Assembly (NCBI GenBank): GCA_028819845.1
Contig: JAPPKS010000034.1
Location: 225,582-289,581, forward strand
Length of the DNA: 64,000 nt
Direction: 5' to 3'
DNA from: Candidatus Poribacteria bacterium
GTDB taxonomy: Bacteria > Poribacteria > WGA-4E > PCPOR2b
The stretch's first letter is position 1; the number at the start of each line of letters is the position of its first letter. Both the position numbers and the translations under genes were made by a program. Below, in pieces: positions 7,938-17,111 of the stretch. The notes under the pieces were generated by a model. The model saw nothing but the letters and a program-made list of their open reading frames with translations, had not been told where the DNA came from and did not search any database.

Positions 7938-10873
7938 ACGCGTTCCAGTTTCAGCAGTTGGTTTGTCGCATCAATCAGATTTTCTGTGCCAACTATAGGT
8001 CTCAACGCTGCGTAGAACATGCTCCGCAATTTGCTCCTTTGGCGTTCGTCCCACTGATAATCGGGAAACTGGTCAAAAACGCCATTCAAAGCGCGCGCCT
8101 GCTTTGGGTTGATCTTTTCCGTGACGGTCTTGAGAATCGTAAAAACCGCGTAGGAATTTTCGTCCAAATCCATTTGGACGCGTTCACTAGAGGCCCGTTG
8201 ATATCGTTCTGCGAGCTCACCAAACTCCAGCAACACCTGTTGCGTGTTCATCTGACGATTTTCATACGCCTCCGTGATTGCCTCGGCGCGTTCCCCAATC
8301 GAAATCAGAAACGGTTTGGACCGGCTTTCGTCAATGACCTTCTTCTGCAAAAGCTTGCGCAAGTTCAGCACCTTCACCGAATCGGACACTTGACTTTCCT
8401 GCGCTCTCTTCAATGTTTCCGCGTTCAACTCTTGAATCGCGCCCGGCATCTCAAACCGATCGCTATCCGTATGTTGCTGCAACAGTTCCCGCGTCTTGGC
8501 GGTCAACTCCTTATCGACGTAAATGCGGTCAGTGTAGGCGTTCCGAATAAGGCTATAGAGCGATGCCAACGCTTGATAATCGTCCATGAACGGGCGCAAA
8601 TAAGAATCAGGCGAAATTATGTTATAGAGGTTCTGGGTCTCTCTAAAGAATTTGAAAAACGCCTCCCGCGCGTCCTTATCGCTGAAACCCTCAATCGCCC
8701 GCTCTTTCGCCTTGTCATCCCAGCCACGGGCAAAGGGCAGATACGCCTGCGCCTTGTCACGTATCCGTTCGGCGAAGGCATCCTTGAGCACGTCAAGATT
8801 CCGAATCACGCTCTCCACAACGTCCGAATCAAAGGCGAGGGCTTTTTCCAGATCCTCAAAGATTCCGACATAATCCAAGACGAACCCATAAGGTTTTACT
8901 AGCCCGTCGTCATCCTCGTACGGCCGGTTGACACGGGCAATCGCTTGCAGCAACACATGATCGCGCATCGGTTTATCCAGGTAGATGCAGTAAAGAATCG
9001 GCGCGTCGTAGCCGGTCAACAGCTTTTGGGTCACAATTAAGATTTTCGGGTGCGCGGTTTTGTCAGCGAAATTCTTGCGTATCTCCTTCTCTTTCTCGTC
9101 GCTGCGGTGATACGTCTTCATGAGTTCGGAATCTTGGTTGTGAGGGGAATAAACCACCTCTGAATATTCTGAGGGTAGATATTTGTCAAGCACTGTCTTG
9201 TACAACGCGCACGCCTCGCGGTCGACGGCTACCAAGAACGCTTTGAACCCCATCGGTTCAACGTTCTCCTGAAAATGTTTCGCCGCAGATACTGCCACGT
9301 AATCGATCCGATCTGGTGCTTTCATCATCTCTTTCAACCGGACTGCGCGGTCGAGAATCGCGTTCAACTCCTCCAAGTCGCTGACACCCTCAGCGTCCGC
9401 AAGATTTAAGAATTCCCGTTCCAAGGTTTCGCTGTCAATCCGCAGTTCGGACGGCGCGAGCGCATAATTCAACGGAACCGTGGTACCGTCTTGAATGGAC
9501 TCGGCGATTGCGTATTTATCCAGATAGCCCTTCTCGTCGTCCACGCCGAACACCTTGAACGTCCCCTTGCCTTGAGCGAGGTTGTCAATGGGCGTGCCGG
9601 TGAAACCGATGTAGGTCGCATTGGGCAGGGCAGCCATCAGGTAATTGCCCAGATCGCCGCCCGTGGTGCGGTGCGCTTCGTCGACCAACACGGTCACGCT
9701 TTCGCGGGTGTTGATATTCGCCGGAATATCGTCGAACTTATGGATCATCGACACGATCAAGCCGCGGTAATCCGACGCCAAAATCTCCCGCAGGTCATGC
9801 TTGCTTTCTGCGACTTTGGGTGTTGAGATGCCGTAGCCGGCGATATTCCTAAAGAGTTGGCTTTCCAATTCGTTTCGGTCGACTATCATCAACACCGTCG
9901 GCTTTTCCGTCTCGCCGCCGCCGCGCAGCAACCGGGAGGCAATGGTAATCATTGTCAAGGTCTTGCCGCTGCCCTGTGTGTGCCAGATCAGCCCGCGCCG
10001 TTTGTGCGGGTCGTAAACCCGCTCGATAACCTTCTCCACGGCGCGGGTCTGGTGCTGGCGCAGCACGACTTTGGTAAGCGCGTCGTCGCGGCTCTGGAAA
10101 ATTATCGACTCGCGCAAGGTTCCCAAAAAGCGCGTCGGGTCGAAGAAGGTCTTGACCTTCTCCTCGTAGTTTGCGGATTCGCCGGTCTCCGAATCAGTCG
10201 AGTCTTGGTGTTGCAACCCCTCAACCCCCCTTATCAGGGGGGCTACGCTGCTTTTCCAGGTGAACAGATTTTTCCGGCTGACGTTCCAAGTGACGCCATA
10301 GAAGAAGTCCAATAGTTGCGTAACGCCGAACAGTTGTGCGGTGGTGAACATCTCCGGCGTCTCCTCGTGATAGCGCCGAATCTGTTCCACTCCCGCCGCC
10401 AATCCGTCCGCTTTGCCCGCGGATTTGGTCTCCACCACGGCTACCGGAATCCCGTTAATCAGGAATACGACATCGGCGCGATTTCGGTGGACTGTGCCGC
10501 GCTGCCACCACTCATCGGTCACATGAAACAGGTTATTGTCTGGCGCCTCGCAATCTATCAAGGTGACGTTCCGCTCGCGGCTCTCTTTCGGAACAAAAAT
10601 TGACTGCTCCCCACGCAACCACGAGAGCGCGCTCTGATTCCCCTCCAGCGTCGGGTTGAGCAGATTCAACCGCCTAACTATCTCCTTGCAGCGCGTCTCG
10701 TCCAGTATGCCCCAGTTCAGCCGCATCAGTTGGGCTTCCAGCACGCCGGCAAAGCAAAGCCCCGTATCGCCGCGGCGCTTCTGCAGCGCATCCGATGCCG
10801 AGATAGGCTCCCAGCCAATCTCAGCGGCGTATTTGAGCATCGGGTTCTGGACGGCGGAACGTTCGGACATCAT
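7934..10873 (-). CDS. hsdR: type I restriction-modification system endonuclease/translocase subunit HsdR
   Basis: A 979-residue motor subunit. The N-terminal PD-(D/E)xK nuclease shows D134 in [11 protein letters not shown] and E148-x-K150 in [11 protein letters not shown]. The SF2 translocase shows Walker A HTQGSGKT (298-305), DEAH (398-401), motif [10 protein letters not shown] and later motifs LLTGYDAP and [10 protein letters not shown]. HsdR cleaves DNA at a distance after ATP-driven translocation when HsdM/HsdS find an unmethylated site. All key residues are present, so the enzyme should be active. Residues ~208-220 ([11 protein letters not shown]) are an in-frame palindromic insertion between the nuclease and motor domains. 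The start has GGAGA just upstream. The gene is separated from hsdS by two unrelated genes and overlaps the peptidase gene by 4 nt. Confidence 0.96.
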   Translation of the reverse strand: MMSERSAVQNPMLKYAAEIGWEPISASDALQKRRGDTGLCFAGVLEAQLMRLNWGILDETRCKEIVRRLNLLNPTLEGNQSALSWLRGEQSIFVPKESRERNVTLIDCEAPDNNLFHVTDEWWQRGTVHRNRADVVFLINGIPVAVVETKSAGKADGLAAGVEQIRRYHEETPEMFTTAQLFGVTQLLDFFYGVTWNVSRKNLFTWKSSVAPLIRGVEGLQHQDSTDSETGESANYEEKVKTFFDPTRFLGTLRESIIFQSRDDALTKVVLRQHQTRAVEKVIERVYDPHKRRGLIWHTQGSGKTLTMITIASRLLRGGGETEKPTVLMIVDRNELESQLFRNIAGYGISTPKVAESKHDLREILASDYRGLIVSMIHKFDDIPANINTRESVTVLVDEAHRTTGGDLGNYLMAALPNATYIGFTGTPIDNLAQGKGTFKVFGVDDEKGYLDKYAIAESIQDGTTVPLNYALAPSELRIDSETLEREFLNLADAEGVSDLEELNAILDRAVRLKEMMKAPDRIDYVAVSAAKHFQENVEPMGFKAFLVAVDREACALYKTVLDKYLPSEYSEVVYSPHNQDSELMKTYHRSDEKEKEIRKNFADKTAHPKILIVTQKLLTGYDAPILYCIYLDKPMRDHVLLQAIARVNRPYEDDDGLVKPYGFVLDYVGIFEDLEKALAFDSDVVESVIRNLDVLKDAFAERIRDKAQAYLPFARGWDDKAKERAIEGFSDKDAREAFFKFFRETQNLYNIISPDSYLRPFMDDYQALASLYSLIRNAYTDRIYVDKELTAKTRELLQQHTDSDRFEMPGAIQELNAETLKRAQESQVSDSVKVLNLRKLLQKKVIDESRSKPFLISIGERAEAITEAYENRQMNTQQVLLEFGELAERYQRASSERVQMDLDENSYAVFTILKTVTEKINPKQARALNGVFDQFPDYQWDERQRSKLRSMFYAALRPIVGTENLIDATNQLLKLERV
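10225..10242. repeat. palindromic repeat inserted in frame inside hsdR
   Basis: Six C's and six G's flank TTATCA, giving a 7-bp stem with a 4-nt loop. The element keeps the reading frame and encodes the [11 protein letters not shown] segment of HsdR. It resembles the C/G-run palindrome at 7585-7605. This is a protein-coding palindromic element, comparable in concept to Rickettsia RPEs. Confidence 0.65.
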
Positions 10874-10919
10874 CGTCTCCGTGTGGGTTGGCGATTGGTG
10901 TTTGAATGCTAGGAATTGT

Positions 10920-11867
10920 CTATCCTCGCACGGGGGCGTTGGCTGAAAATCCTAGAAGATACCGCAAACCCGGTGAGAAGGATTTCGCGATTGCCGGGTC
11001 TAGGCACGATGTAAAATCGGTAAACGGCTTTATCCATGAACGGGAGTAGTAGCAGAGGATTGCCCGGCGGGGATTGCCGGTCGAGTTGGGGCCAGACCGG
11101 TGCCATGTATTTGAAAGCCAGATAGCCACCGAGCCGGCAGGTCCCGTCAGAATCGTACCGTCCTCCTGCTGTCCGCCCCAATCGGGCTTTCTGCGGGTGC
11201 GATGGCTTTTGGGAACAACCTGGGTTGCCCCGTTGCGCGTTGTGAACGCATCTAGCATCCAAGCGTTCTGGATGGTCAGCGGAAAGTCCGGCAGCGGTTC
11301 CGGCAATTGACCGAGCGGCACATCCACATGCCATGCCCCGCCTTCGCCGGTGTGCGCTCCAATACTGGTGGCGCTGCAGTCGGCGAGTACGCAATCGTCC
11401 CCAAGAACCGCCTGCGCCAATGAAAGCACGGTTGGATGCTCTATCAGTTTTCCGAAATCCGGGGCTTTGTTAACTAAGTTCCAGATACGCTGCGACTGGT
11501 CATAATCGAACAGGGTCGGCAGGTGAAGGAAATTCTTAACCACGTCTGAAGGGGCGACGGGCCACGGCGTGCCGCGATTTTGAGCGCGTGTATGCCGGAT
11601 TCGCCGCATGAGCCGCGCCCGTTCCGCCTCGCTGATTCGGTAGCTCTCCTTTAGATACACTTCAATCTCGGCATCTCCCGGCAACTCAGGTCCCTCCTCC
11701 GGCTCAAAGGGATGCTCCCGTTCTCGTTCAAAGAGATCCGCCGCGAGATTTCGGTAGTGCCGGATTTCATCGCCGCTAAGTACGCCTTCGATGACGGCGT
11801 ATCCGTGTTCGGAAAGATGCGTCAGCGCGGATTCAAGGTCGCCGCTTGAGACGCCACAAGATTCCAT
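10920..11867 (-). CDS. phytanoyl-CoA dioxygenase (PhyH) family Fe(II)/2-oxoglutarate oxygenase
   Basis: A 315-residue protein with the PhyH fold. The opening HLSEHGYAVIEGVLSGDEIRHYRNLA is the usual N-terminus. Iron ligands are H180-x-D182 (GGAWHVDVPLG) and H256 (NTWHRSGPN), with Arg 267/268 as the likely 2-oxoglutarate anchor. TRNGATQVVPKSHR is the conserved loop before the distal histidine. The family hydroxylates small molecules; the substrate cannot be inferred. PhyH genes are known to be greatly expanded in Poribacteria. Its place between hsdS and hsdR, in the same orientation, is unusual, and it may be a passenger gene. Confidence 0.92.
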   Translation of the reverse strand: MESCGVSSGDLESALTHLSEHGYAVIEGVLSGDEIRHYRNLAADLFEREREHPFEPEEGPELPGDAEIEVYLKESYRISEAERARLMRRIRHTRAQNRGTPWPVAPSDVVKNFLHLPTLFDYDQSQRIWNLVNKAPDFGKLIEHPTVLSLAQAVLGDDCVLADCSATSIGAHTGEGGAWHVDVPLGQLPEPLPDFPLTIQNAWMLDAFTTRNGATQVVPKSHRTRRKPDWGGQQEDGTILTGPAGSVAIWLSNTWHRSGPNSTGNPRRAILCYYSRSWIKPFTDFTSCLDPAIAKSFSPGLRYLLGFSANAPVRG

Positions 11868-12056
11868 AATCCTCTTCCGATGATAAGGGTCTGGCTAGTG
11901 TTGTTTATATACCCCCAGTAGAGTCACCAATTATACGTCAGAAGCAATTTGGTGTCAATCTGCCTCTTTTTTGGACACACAAAATTACAGTTTTTACAGT
12001 CCATAAAAAAAGGGCACAGTTCGCGGCGAGAAAAGCGGCGGTAATTGAAGTGAATA

Positions 12057-12228
12057 GTAGGTTGGGTAGAGCAATCAAGCGACCGAATAGGGAGCGCGAT
12101 AGTGTCAATATCACAATTCAATATGATTGATGATTCTGACCTTGAACAACTCTGGCAGATAGTTGCATTACTTCCGATCATTGATTCTGTTGGAATCTTG
12201 TTATCGTGTAGCGTAACTCAACCTACAA
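12057..12228. repeat. MITE-like element bounded by GTAGGTTGGGT-type inverted ends
   Basis: The left end GTAGGTTGGGT (12057-12067) and right end CAACCTACAA (to 12228) are imperfect inverted repeats. The left interior (AGAGCAATCAAGCGACCGAATAG) is the reverse complement of the right arm of the elements at 21.4 and 23.1 kb. This is a shortened or rearranged copy with no ORF. It fills most of the 11868-12317 gap between the PhyH gene and hicB. Confidence 0.6.
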
Positions 12229-12317
12229 GAACCCAAAGTGTTCATAAGTCTTCCCTTAAACTCACAGAATTGCAGTGTTACAATTTTAACTTCGGCGGCA
12301 TGATCAGGAGACAAAAG

Positions 12318-12584
12318 ATGGATAAGACACGCGATGCCTTTGACGGATTTTCAGTGACCATTTTCCTTGATGAAGACGGTGATTATCTTGCACATTTAAC
12401 TGAACTTCCCAATGTTTCAGCTTTCGGTGCTACACACGCCGAAGCGTTGGATGAATTGAAAACGGCGTGGGAACTGATGAAAGAATGTTACGAAAGGGAC
12501 GGCGTGTCCATTCCCATGGCACCGCCGCGGAAAGAATACGAAGGACACGACACCTCCCCCCTACTTAACAAAAACAATCCCTGA
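12318..12584 (+). CDS. HicB-family antitoxin-like protein, orphan
   Basis: An 88-residue protein starting at an ATG with AGGAG 7 nt upstream (12306-12310); a longer in-frame extension to 12102 lies in repeat DNA and is not coding. It shows the partial RNase H-like HicB fold: FSVTIFLDEDGDYLAHLTELPNVSAFGATHAEALDELKTAW, ending in P-rich PMAPPRKEYEG. HicB neutralises the HicA RNase. No HicA ORF is adjacent, so it is an orphan. It is the only gene on the + strand inside the restriction locus and is flanked by inverted GTAGGTTGGGT-type ends (12057 and 12700), suggesting repeat-associated insertion. Confidence 0.85.
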   Translation: MDKTRDAFDGFSVTIFLDEDGDYLAHLTELPNVSAFGATHAEALDELKTAWELMKECYERDGVSIPMAPPRKEYEGHDTSPLLNKNNP

Positions 12585-12687
12585 AAAACATATCGAAGTC
12601 GATCGTTGGGTTCCGAAAAAGCTATCGCCTAAAATCACTATCGCGTTCCCTATACGGTCACTTGATCTATTCGCTTAGGTAATTGCT

Positions 12688-12700
12688 ACCCAACCTACAA
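12688..12700. repeat. second right-hand terminal repeat after hicB
   Basis: ACCCAACCTACAA matches the right terminus of the MITE-like elements. It is preceded from ~12640 by sequence like the 3' arms of the copies at 21.4 and 23.1 kb (CCCTATACGGTC...TTGATC). With the left end at 12057 it brackets hicB. Confidence 0.65.
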
Positions 12701-12703
12701 AAT

Positions 12704-13939
12704 CTACGGCAGTTCCGAATCGATCAGCGGCACAGCAGACCTTCGCCCCGTCATCAGCTCCTCGAGCATGGCGCGGAAAAGTTCGTCCAATCGGGCGGCT
12801 TCCTGTTCAAGGGCGGCAATTTTGGTGTCACAGGCATGAAGGATTTCGGCGATTTCTTGTTGTTCAGAAAAAGGAGGCAATGGAAGCACAATTCGGCTAA
12901 GTATAGGTATGTTCACACCGCCCTTGAGTCGACCGCCTTTGCTTTGATTGATTTGTCTCCAATAGTAAATTGTCCGAAAGTATTGATTTAAAAATGGAGG
13001 CAATAAATCATCCTTCGTTCTCACTCGAATCAAGTAGGACGCGAAAACCGACTCAGGGTAATCATTAATCATGTACGCTTTTCCAGTAGTTGCTCCAATC
13101 CGCGCGATTACTATGTCGCCATTTTCTAGCGAATACTTTTCTCTGTCATCGCCACTACAAACGCAATAAGGAACTTCGTCCCAGTTTACATTGTCATTCT
13201 GAATGTCTGTAATTCGCAAAAATTTTGGTCCGACCGGGGAATTATTTGCGCTCTCTGTATAACCGTAATCTGGCTTATGGCAATAGTCACCCAACCTCAC
13301 CACTTCCCAACTCTCAGGAATCTCTCCAATCTCCGTCTGCTTGCGGGGTTCGCCTTTTGTGCCGCGTGAAAAGAGGTAATCCATCAACGCGACTTTACGC
13401 TCGCGCTCTAATTCAATTTCGCGTTGGCGTGCGGCTTTGGCTTCTTGGATTGTCTGTAAAACGTGGGCAATAGCGCGTTGTTCGGGGAGAGGGGGAAGGG
13501 GAAAATCAATGCGTCCTATTTCAGCTCTATTGAACCCTGCTTGAGCGCTTCTCCCGCCCAAACCCTTTAGGTACGATTGTACCATTGTGGATTGCAGAAA
13601 ATAGAAAAGAAAAGACCGGCGAATCAACTTTTCATTAGGAATCGTCTTCATTAGGGCGACGTTTATCGCGCCTTCTTTTCCTCTAAAGACCTTTCCGACT
13701 GACGCACCATACCGAGCTATTAAAACATCGCTTTCTCCGACGTGCCTGAGATTGTACTTAGTGCTGACGTAAGTAACGTAATCATCTGATTCAAAATCCC
13801 TAATTTGCAGCAATCTTGTGTAGTTGTGCGTCGGCGACGACACGAATGTGCTTTTAGGAGGTTGAGTGCCTCCTTGAAAGTCACTTACTTGTCCAAATTT
13901 CACAATTTTCCAATGTTTAGGAAAATCTACAGTGCTCAT
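12704..13939 (-). CDS. hsdS: type I restriction-modification specificity subunit HsdS
   Basis: A 411-residue protein with two target-recognition domains (~10-150 and ~205-355), each followed by a conserved helical region: PLPPLPEQRAIAHVLQTI with a charged helix, and LPPFSEQQEIAEILHACDTK with a second coiled helix ending in LMTGRR. The pair determines the two halves of the bipartite recognition site and the spacing between them. It overlaps the end of hsdM by 4 nt (ATGA), the standard coupled hsdM-hsdS arrangement. Both recognition domains and both helices are present, so it appears intact; the recognised sequence cannot be predicted by eye. Confidence 0.96.
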   Translation of the reverse strand: MSTVDFPKHWKIVKFGQVSDFQGGTQPPKSTFVSSPTHNYTRLLQIRDFESDDYVTYVSTKYNLRHVGESDVLIARYGASVGKVFRGKEGAINVALMKTIPNEKLIRRSFLFYFLQSTMVQSYLKGLGGRSAQAGFNRAEIGRIDFPLPPLPEQRAIAHVLQTIQEAKAARQREIELERERKVALMDYLFSRGTKGEPRKQTEIGEIPESWEVVRLGDYCHKPDYGYTESANNSPVGPKFLRITDIQNDNVNWDEVPYCVCSGDDREKYSLENGDIVIARIGATTGKAYMINDYPESVFASYLIRVRTKDDLLPPFLNQYFRTIYYWRQINQSKGGRLKGGVNIPILSRIVLPLPPFSEQQEIAEILHACDTKIAALEQEAARLDELFRAMLEELMTGRRSAVPLIDSELP

Positions 13940-15576
13940 TGCAGTCCTTCTCCGTTGAGACCTAGCCGTGTCAACACCTCTTCCAGCGCCCTATCCGCTT
14001 TTTCGCGTGCGATTCGCGCTTCTGTTAGGTCGGCGAGAATCTCATCGACAGGACGGTGCTCTATCTTATCGCCCACGTCTACAAACTGGGACGGGCTCAT
14101 GTTATAATCGGTCTTTCGGGCATCCTCCAGCGTGATGACCCGGCTTAACTTTTCACGGGATTCCCACGCCCGATAGACTTCAGACACGGCGTCAATCCCT
14201 TCGTCCGTCAATACGTTCTTCGGAGCTTGTTTCTCGAAGTATTGGGACAGATTTATGAGTAGGATTTGTCCCTTGCGCTCGATCGGTTTGCGGCGGTTCA
14301 GGAGCAGAATAATGCCCGGTGCAGTGGTGTTGTAAAACAGGTTTTCGGGCAAGAGAATGACGCCTTCAATCAGGTCGTTCTCGACAAACACCTTCCGAAT
14401 GTCCCGCTCCCGGCTAGTCTGTTTGTTTCCGGAGCCGCGAGACACTGCGCCGGTGTCGAGAACGATTGCGGCGCGTCCGGTCGGTTTCAAGGATGCCGAC
14501 ATGTGCTGCACCCACGCCCAATCCGCCGATGAACTCGGCGGGACGCCGTAGGTAAACCGTTTCCATTGGTCGTTGGCGTAGAAAGTCTCGTTGTATTCCT
14601 TCTGATTCCACATCGGATTGGCGATTACGTAGTCGAAGCGTTGCAGCGCCGAATCACCGGTAACAAAGCCCGGTTTGCGGAAGGTGTCGCCGATACGCAA
14701 ATCCGCACCGATAAAGTCGTGCAGAAAGGCGTTCATCTTCGCCATGGCGTAGGTGGTGGCGGTCAGTTCCTGTCCGTAGATTTTAGGGGCTTGGCTCTTT
14801 TTATCCGGGTGTGTCCTCTCAAACAACAGGCGGGGTTTAATCAGCAGCCCGCCGGAACCGCAGGCTGGGTCGTAAATCGAAGTGTACGGTTCGGGGTTAA
14901 TGATGTGCGCCATTAACCAACCGACCTCTTTCGGCGTGTAGAACTCGCCCGCGCTCTGTCCCTGTCCTTCGGCGAACTTCCTGAGCAGATATTCGTAGGC
15001 ACGCCCCAATATATCCGGTTCCGTGTCTTGAAGTCCAAGCCGATGCTGACTTACGACCTCAATCAGCGCCTCCAACCGGTCGTCGTCAAGGGTGCGCTGT
15101 CCGCTTTGGCGTTCGTTGAAGTCCTCGACATCCAGAACGCCCTGCAACCGCGGGTTTAACCGTGCGACCGCACGCATGGCTTCCGTGAGAAACTCGCCCA
15201 GGCTCCCATCTGCGGGGTGGCTGCGCAACGCCGCCCAACAGTATTCCTGCGGGATATAAAAACGGACTATCGGGTCTCGATCGCTCTTGAGCGCGTCCCG
15301 ATGGTCGGCTTCGATGATGTCCCGGGCTGCATCTTCACCCCCTAATTCCTCGGCCTGTTTGGCAAATTCGTCGTCGAACACGTCGGAGAGCCGTTTGTAG
15401 AAGATTAAGGGAAGGATAAAATCCTTGAATTTCGGGGCGTCGGTCGCGCCGCGAATCACGCACGCCGCATCCCATAGCCACGTTTCAAGCGTTGATATGT
15501 CCAACTGTTTTTGGTCCGAGGCAGGAAACGGGATTGTCTTTTGCGGTGCTTTGGTGGCGGTGTTGTTTTTTGGCAA
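13936..15576 (-). CDS. hsdM: type I restriction-modification N6-adenine DNA methyltransferase HsdM
   Basis: A 546-residue protein. The N-terminal HsdM_N helical domain (~30-170) is followed by the N6_Mtase domain with the AdoMet motif DPACGSGGLL (236-245) and catalytic motif NPMW (320-323), a known variant of NPPF/Y in this subfamily. GEFYTPKEVGWLM just before motif I is also diagnostic. It methylates adenine in both strands of the HsdS-defined site and, with HsdS, forms the stand-alone methylase. The start is TTG, supported by an AAGGA sequence upstream. It is the first gene of the minus-strand locus hsdM-hsdS-(hicB, opposite strand)-phyH-hsdR-peptidase. Confidence 0.96.
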   Translation of the reverse strand: MPKNNTATKAPQKTIPFPASDQKQLDISTLETWLWDAACVIRGATDAPKFKDFILPLIFYKRLSDVFDDEFAKQAEELGGEDAARDIIEADHRDALKSDRDPIVRFYIPQEYCWAALRSHPADGSLGEFLTEAMRAVARLNPRLQGVLDVEDFNERQSGQRTLDDDRLEALIEVVSQHRLGLQDTEPDILGRAYEYLLRKFAEGQGQSAGEFYTPKEVGWLMAHIINPEPYTSIYDPACGSGGLLIKPRLLFERTHPDKKSQAPKIYGQELTATTYAMAKMNAFLHDFIGADLRIGDTFRKPGFVTGDSALQRFDYVIANPMWNQKEYNETFYANDQWKRFTYGVPPSSSADWAWVQHMSASLKPTGRAAIVLDTGAVSRGSGNKQTSRERDIRKVFVENDLIEGVILLPENLFYNTTAPGIILLLNRRKPIERKGQILLINLSQYFEKQAPKNVLTDEGIDAVSEVYRAWESREKLSRVITLEDARKTDYNMSPSQFVDVGDKIEHRPVDEILADLTEARIAREKADRALEEVLTRLGLNGEGLQ

Positions 15577-15634
15577 TAGTTTGTCCTTCTACGAAAAATG
15601 TCAATTTAGTTAATGACCGTCCAGAGATACCATC

Positions 15635-15913
15635 GAGGCAAGGATGCCTCTCCCACAGTCCATCGAACCCGCTCGTTAGACGGTGTCAATATGACCAATG
15701 TCACAAAACCTCACAAAATATCACATTTTTCGGCGATTTTCATCAGCGATGGAAGTTGTTTCTCCATTGTCTTACGGGTTGAAGCTAGTCTAGGTCTAGT
15801 ATCCGGCGTTTTTTGACGATGTCGATAACCGGCGATTTTGACAACTCCGATGTCACAAAACCTCACAAAATTCAACAAAATCTCACACCAATTTCACCTG
15901 AGATGTGAGATTT
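15635..15913. repeat. intergenic hairpins and iterated TCACAAAA motifs (15577-15951)
   Basis: A hairpin-plus-tail repeat lies at 15635-15658 (GAGGCA, loop AGGA, TGCCTC, then TCCCACAG). The motif TCACAAAACCTCACAAAAT occurs twice (about 15701-15719 and 15853-15871). A 10-bp inverted repeat (AAATCTCACA 15878-15887 / TGTGAGATTT 15904-15913) follows, just beyond the 3' end of the RHH-like gene and upstream of hsdM. It could be a terminator of the RHH gene or an operator cluster. No ORF was found. Confidence 0.6.
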
Positions 15914-15951
15914 AGTGACATTAGCTGATTTTGCGCAGCATCAAATTTAAA

Positions 15952-16206
15952 TTACTTACCCCTTTGGCGAATTGAATTTAATGTAGGAATTACAAGGACT
16001 CGTTCATGTCCTGTCTTTGAGTGCCGCAAAATGATTTCGTTGTATCCCCTTTTGGCTTGTATTTGCAGTGCCCGGTTGATTTGTAGCGAATCGCGCACAG
16101 TTTCGGCAAAGCAAGAGTAATTCCCATCCTTTTGGATTTCTTCCAAACCCGCCAGGCTCTGCTCATCAAATGTAAATGCTACCCGTATCTTTTCCCTTGT
16201 CCCCAT
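15952..16206 (-). CDS. small RHH-like protein, unknown function
   Basis: An 84-residue protein. KIRVAFTFDEQSLAGLEEI followed by FAETVRDSLQINRALQ resembles a ribbon-helix-helix strand-helix-helix core. The second half (GYNEIILRHSKTGHERVLVIP) is a beta-rich basic segment. RHH proteins are small DNA-binding dimers often used as autorepressors or antitoxins. No toxin partner is visible. Palindromic and iterated TCACAAAA sequences just downstream could be its targets, but this is conjecture. The start codon is ATG; no strong ribosome binding site was noted. Confidence 0.6.
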   Translation of the reverse strand: MGTREKIRVAFTFDEQSLAGLEEIQKDGNYSCFAETVRDSLQINRALQIQAKRGYNEIILRHSKTGHERVLVIPTLNSIRQRGK

Positions 16207-16394
16207 TGCATTTGCCTGGTGATAATAGTATTGAAAGCATCATAAGTATGCCCTGAAATAGTGATTATTGTCAACAAATTTTGTATCATATGAGTCTGAT
16301 ATTTGATGCTATTTGGTGAAGACAGTTTCGTCATTCTGGCTCCCACGGGTCGATCTGTCTTGTGCATAAATGAGACCCGGCGGCAATTATAGAC

Positions 16395-16928
16395 TCCAGT
16401 TGAAATATAATCTGAGGTGGTTCAGATTGAAAACCACTCGAGGACATATCTTACCAGATTTGCCACCTTAAGTAGGTTAGATATAAGACTCCGAACAGAC
16501 ACATTCCGATTACGTGTTCCGTCTATGAGTCCGGCCCCTTTAAACGCCGCACGTAGTATCTCATTGCTTCTTTCCGAAGTCACCGCCATTTTGCCCCCAC
16601 CGGTTCGTGACGGGAATAGCGGTCGTTGTGTATCAATTTGCCCGTAGCGGTCGATATGCCAATCAATTAATGATTGGATGACTTTTTTGTCATCCTTGTT
16701 GCATGGCACGTCCTGAAGAATTTCACGGTCTCGGTTTAAACGCAGATAATTTGCCGGTTTACCATTCTTATAGACATCGCTGATAGTCAACACCAACAAT
16801 TCTGTCATGCGACTTCCAGTGGACACTGCGAGCAAAAACAATCCCTTGTCACGTCCGGCGAATTCTCCCCGAAATTGGTCTGCGATTTTTGAAATCTTTC
16901 TCCGTGTTAAATTGTTTGTAGAGATCAT
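16395..16928 (-). pseudogene. decayed tyrosine recombinase/phage-type integrase
   Basis: The 168-residue open part carries the first catalytic box (LLAVSTGSRMTELLVLTISDV, active Arg) and the beta-hairpin region of a tyrosine recombinase. The second box is degenerate (NVSVRS where H-x-x-R is expected). A TGA at 16422-16424 then interrupts the frame. Past that stop the same frame reads TTSDYIS, which looks like the catalytic-tyrosine box (Tyr codon at 16407-16409). The N-terminal arm and core-binding domain are missing. I read this as a non-functional remnant marking an old integration next to the restriction island. Confidence 0.65.
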
Positions 16929-17076
16929 TTTTGATTTTCCTTATGCCTTAGGTTGAATTCCAATCGTCTTAGACATTTGGCACTTTTGGTAATCTGTGCA
17001 TTTTGAAAAGAAAATTACGTCTTCTGAGTATTCCATTAATAATATGTCCCATTAATAAACTTCAATCTATTAATAA

Positions 17077-17105
17077 TTGACTAACTCTACCTGCTGTGTT
17101 ACAAT
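17077..17105 (+). promoter_or_regulatory. sigma70-type promoter of the 17.1-kb RNA gene
   Basis: TTGACT (17077-17082), exactly 17 nt, then TACAAT (17100-17105). The predicted start of transcription is near 17112. No + strand protein gene follows, only the structured RNA and its terminator. Confidence 0.7.
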
Positions 17106-17111
17106 AGAAAA

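Noticed and set aside
7958..8902. A 314-codon + strand ORF opposite hsdR
   Set aside because: It is antisense to a fully motif-supported HsdR frame and has no domain or start signal.
12102..12317. N-terminal extension of HicB
   Set aside because: The sequence belongs to the MITE-like element; AGGAG and ATG at 12318 mark the start.
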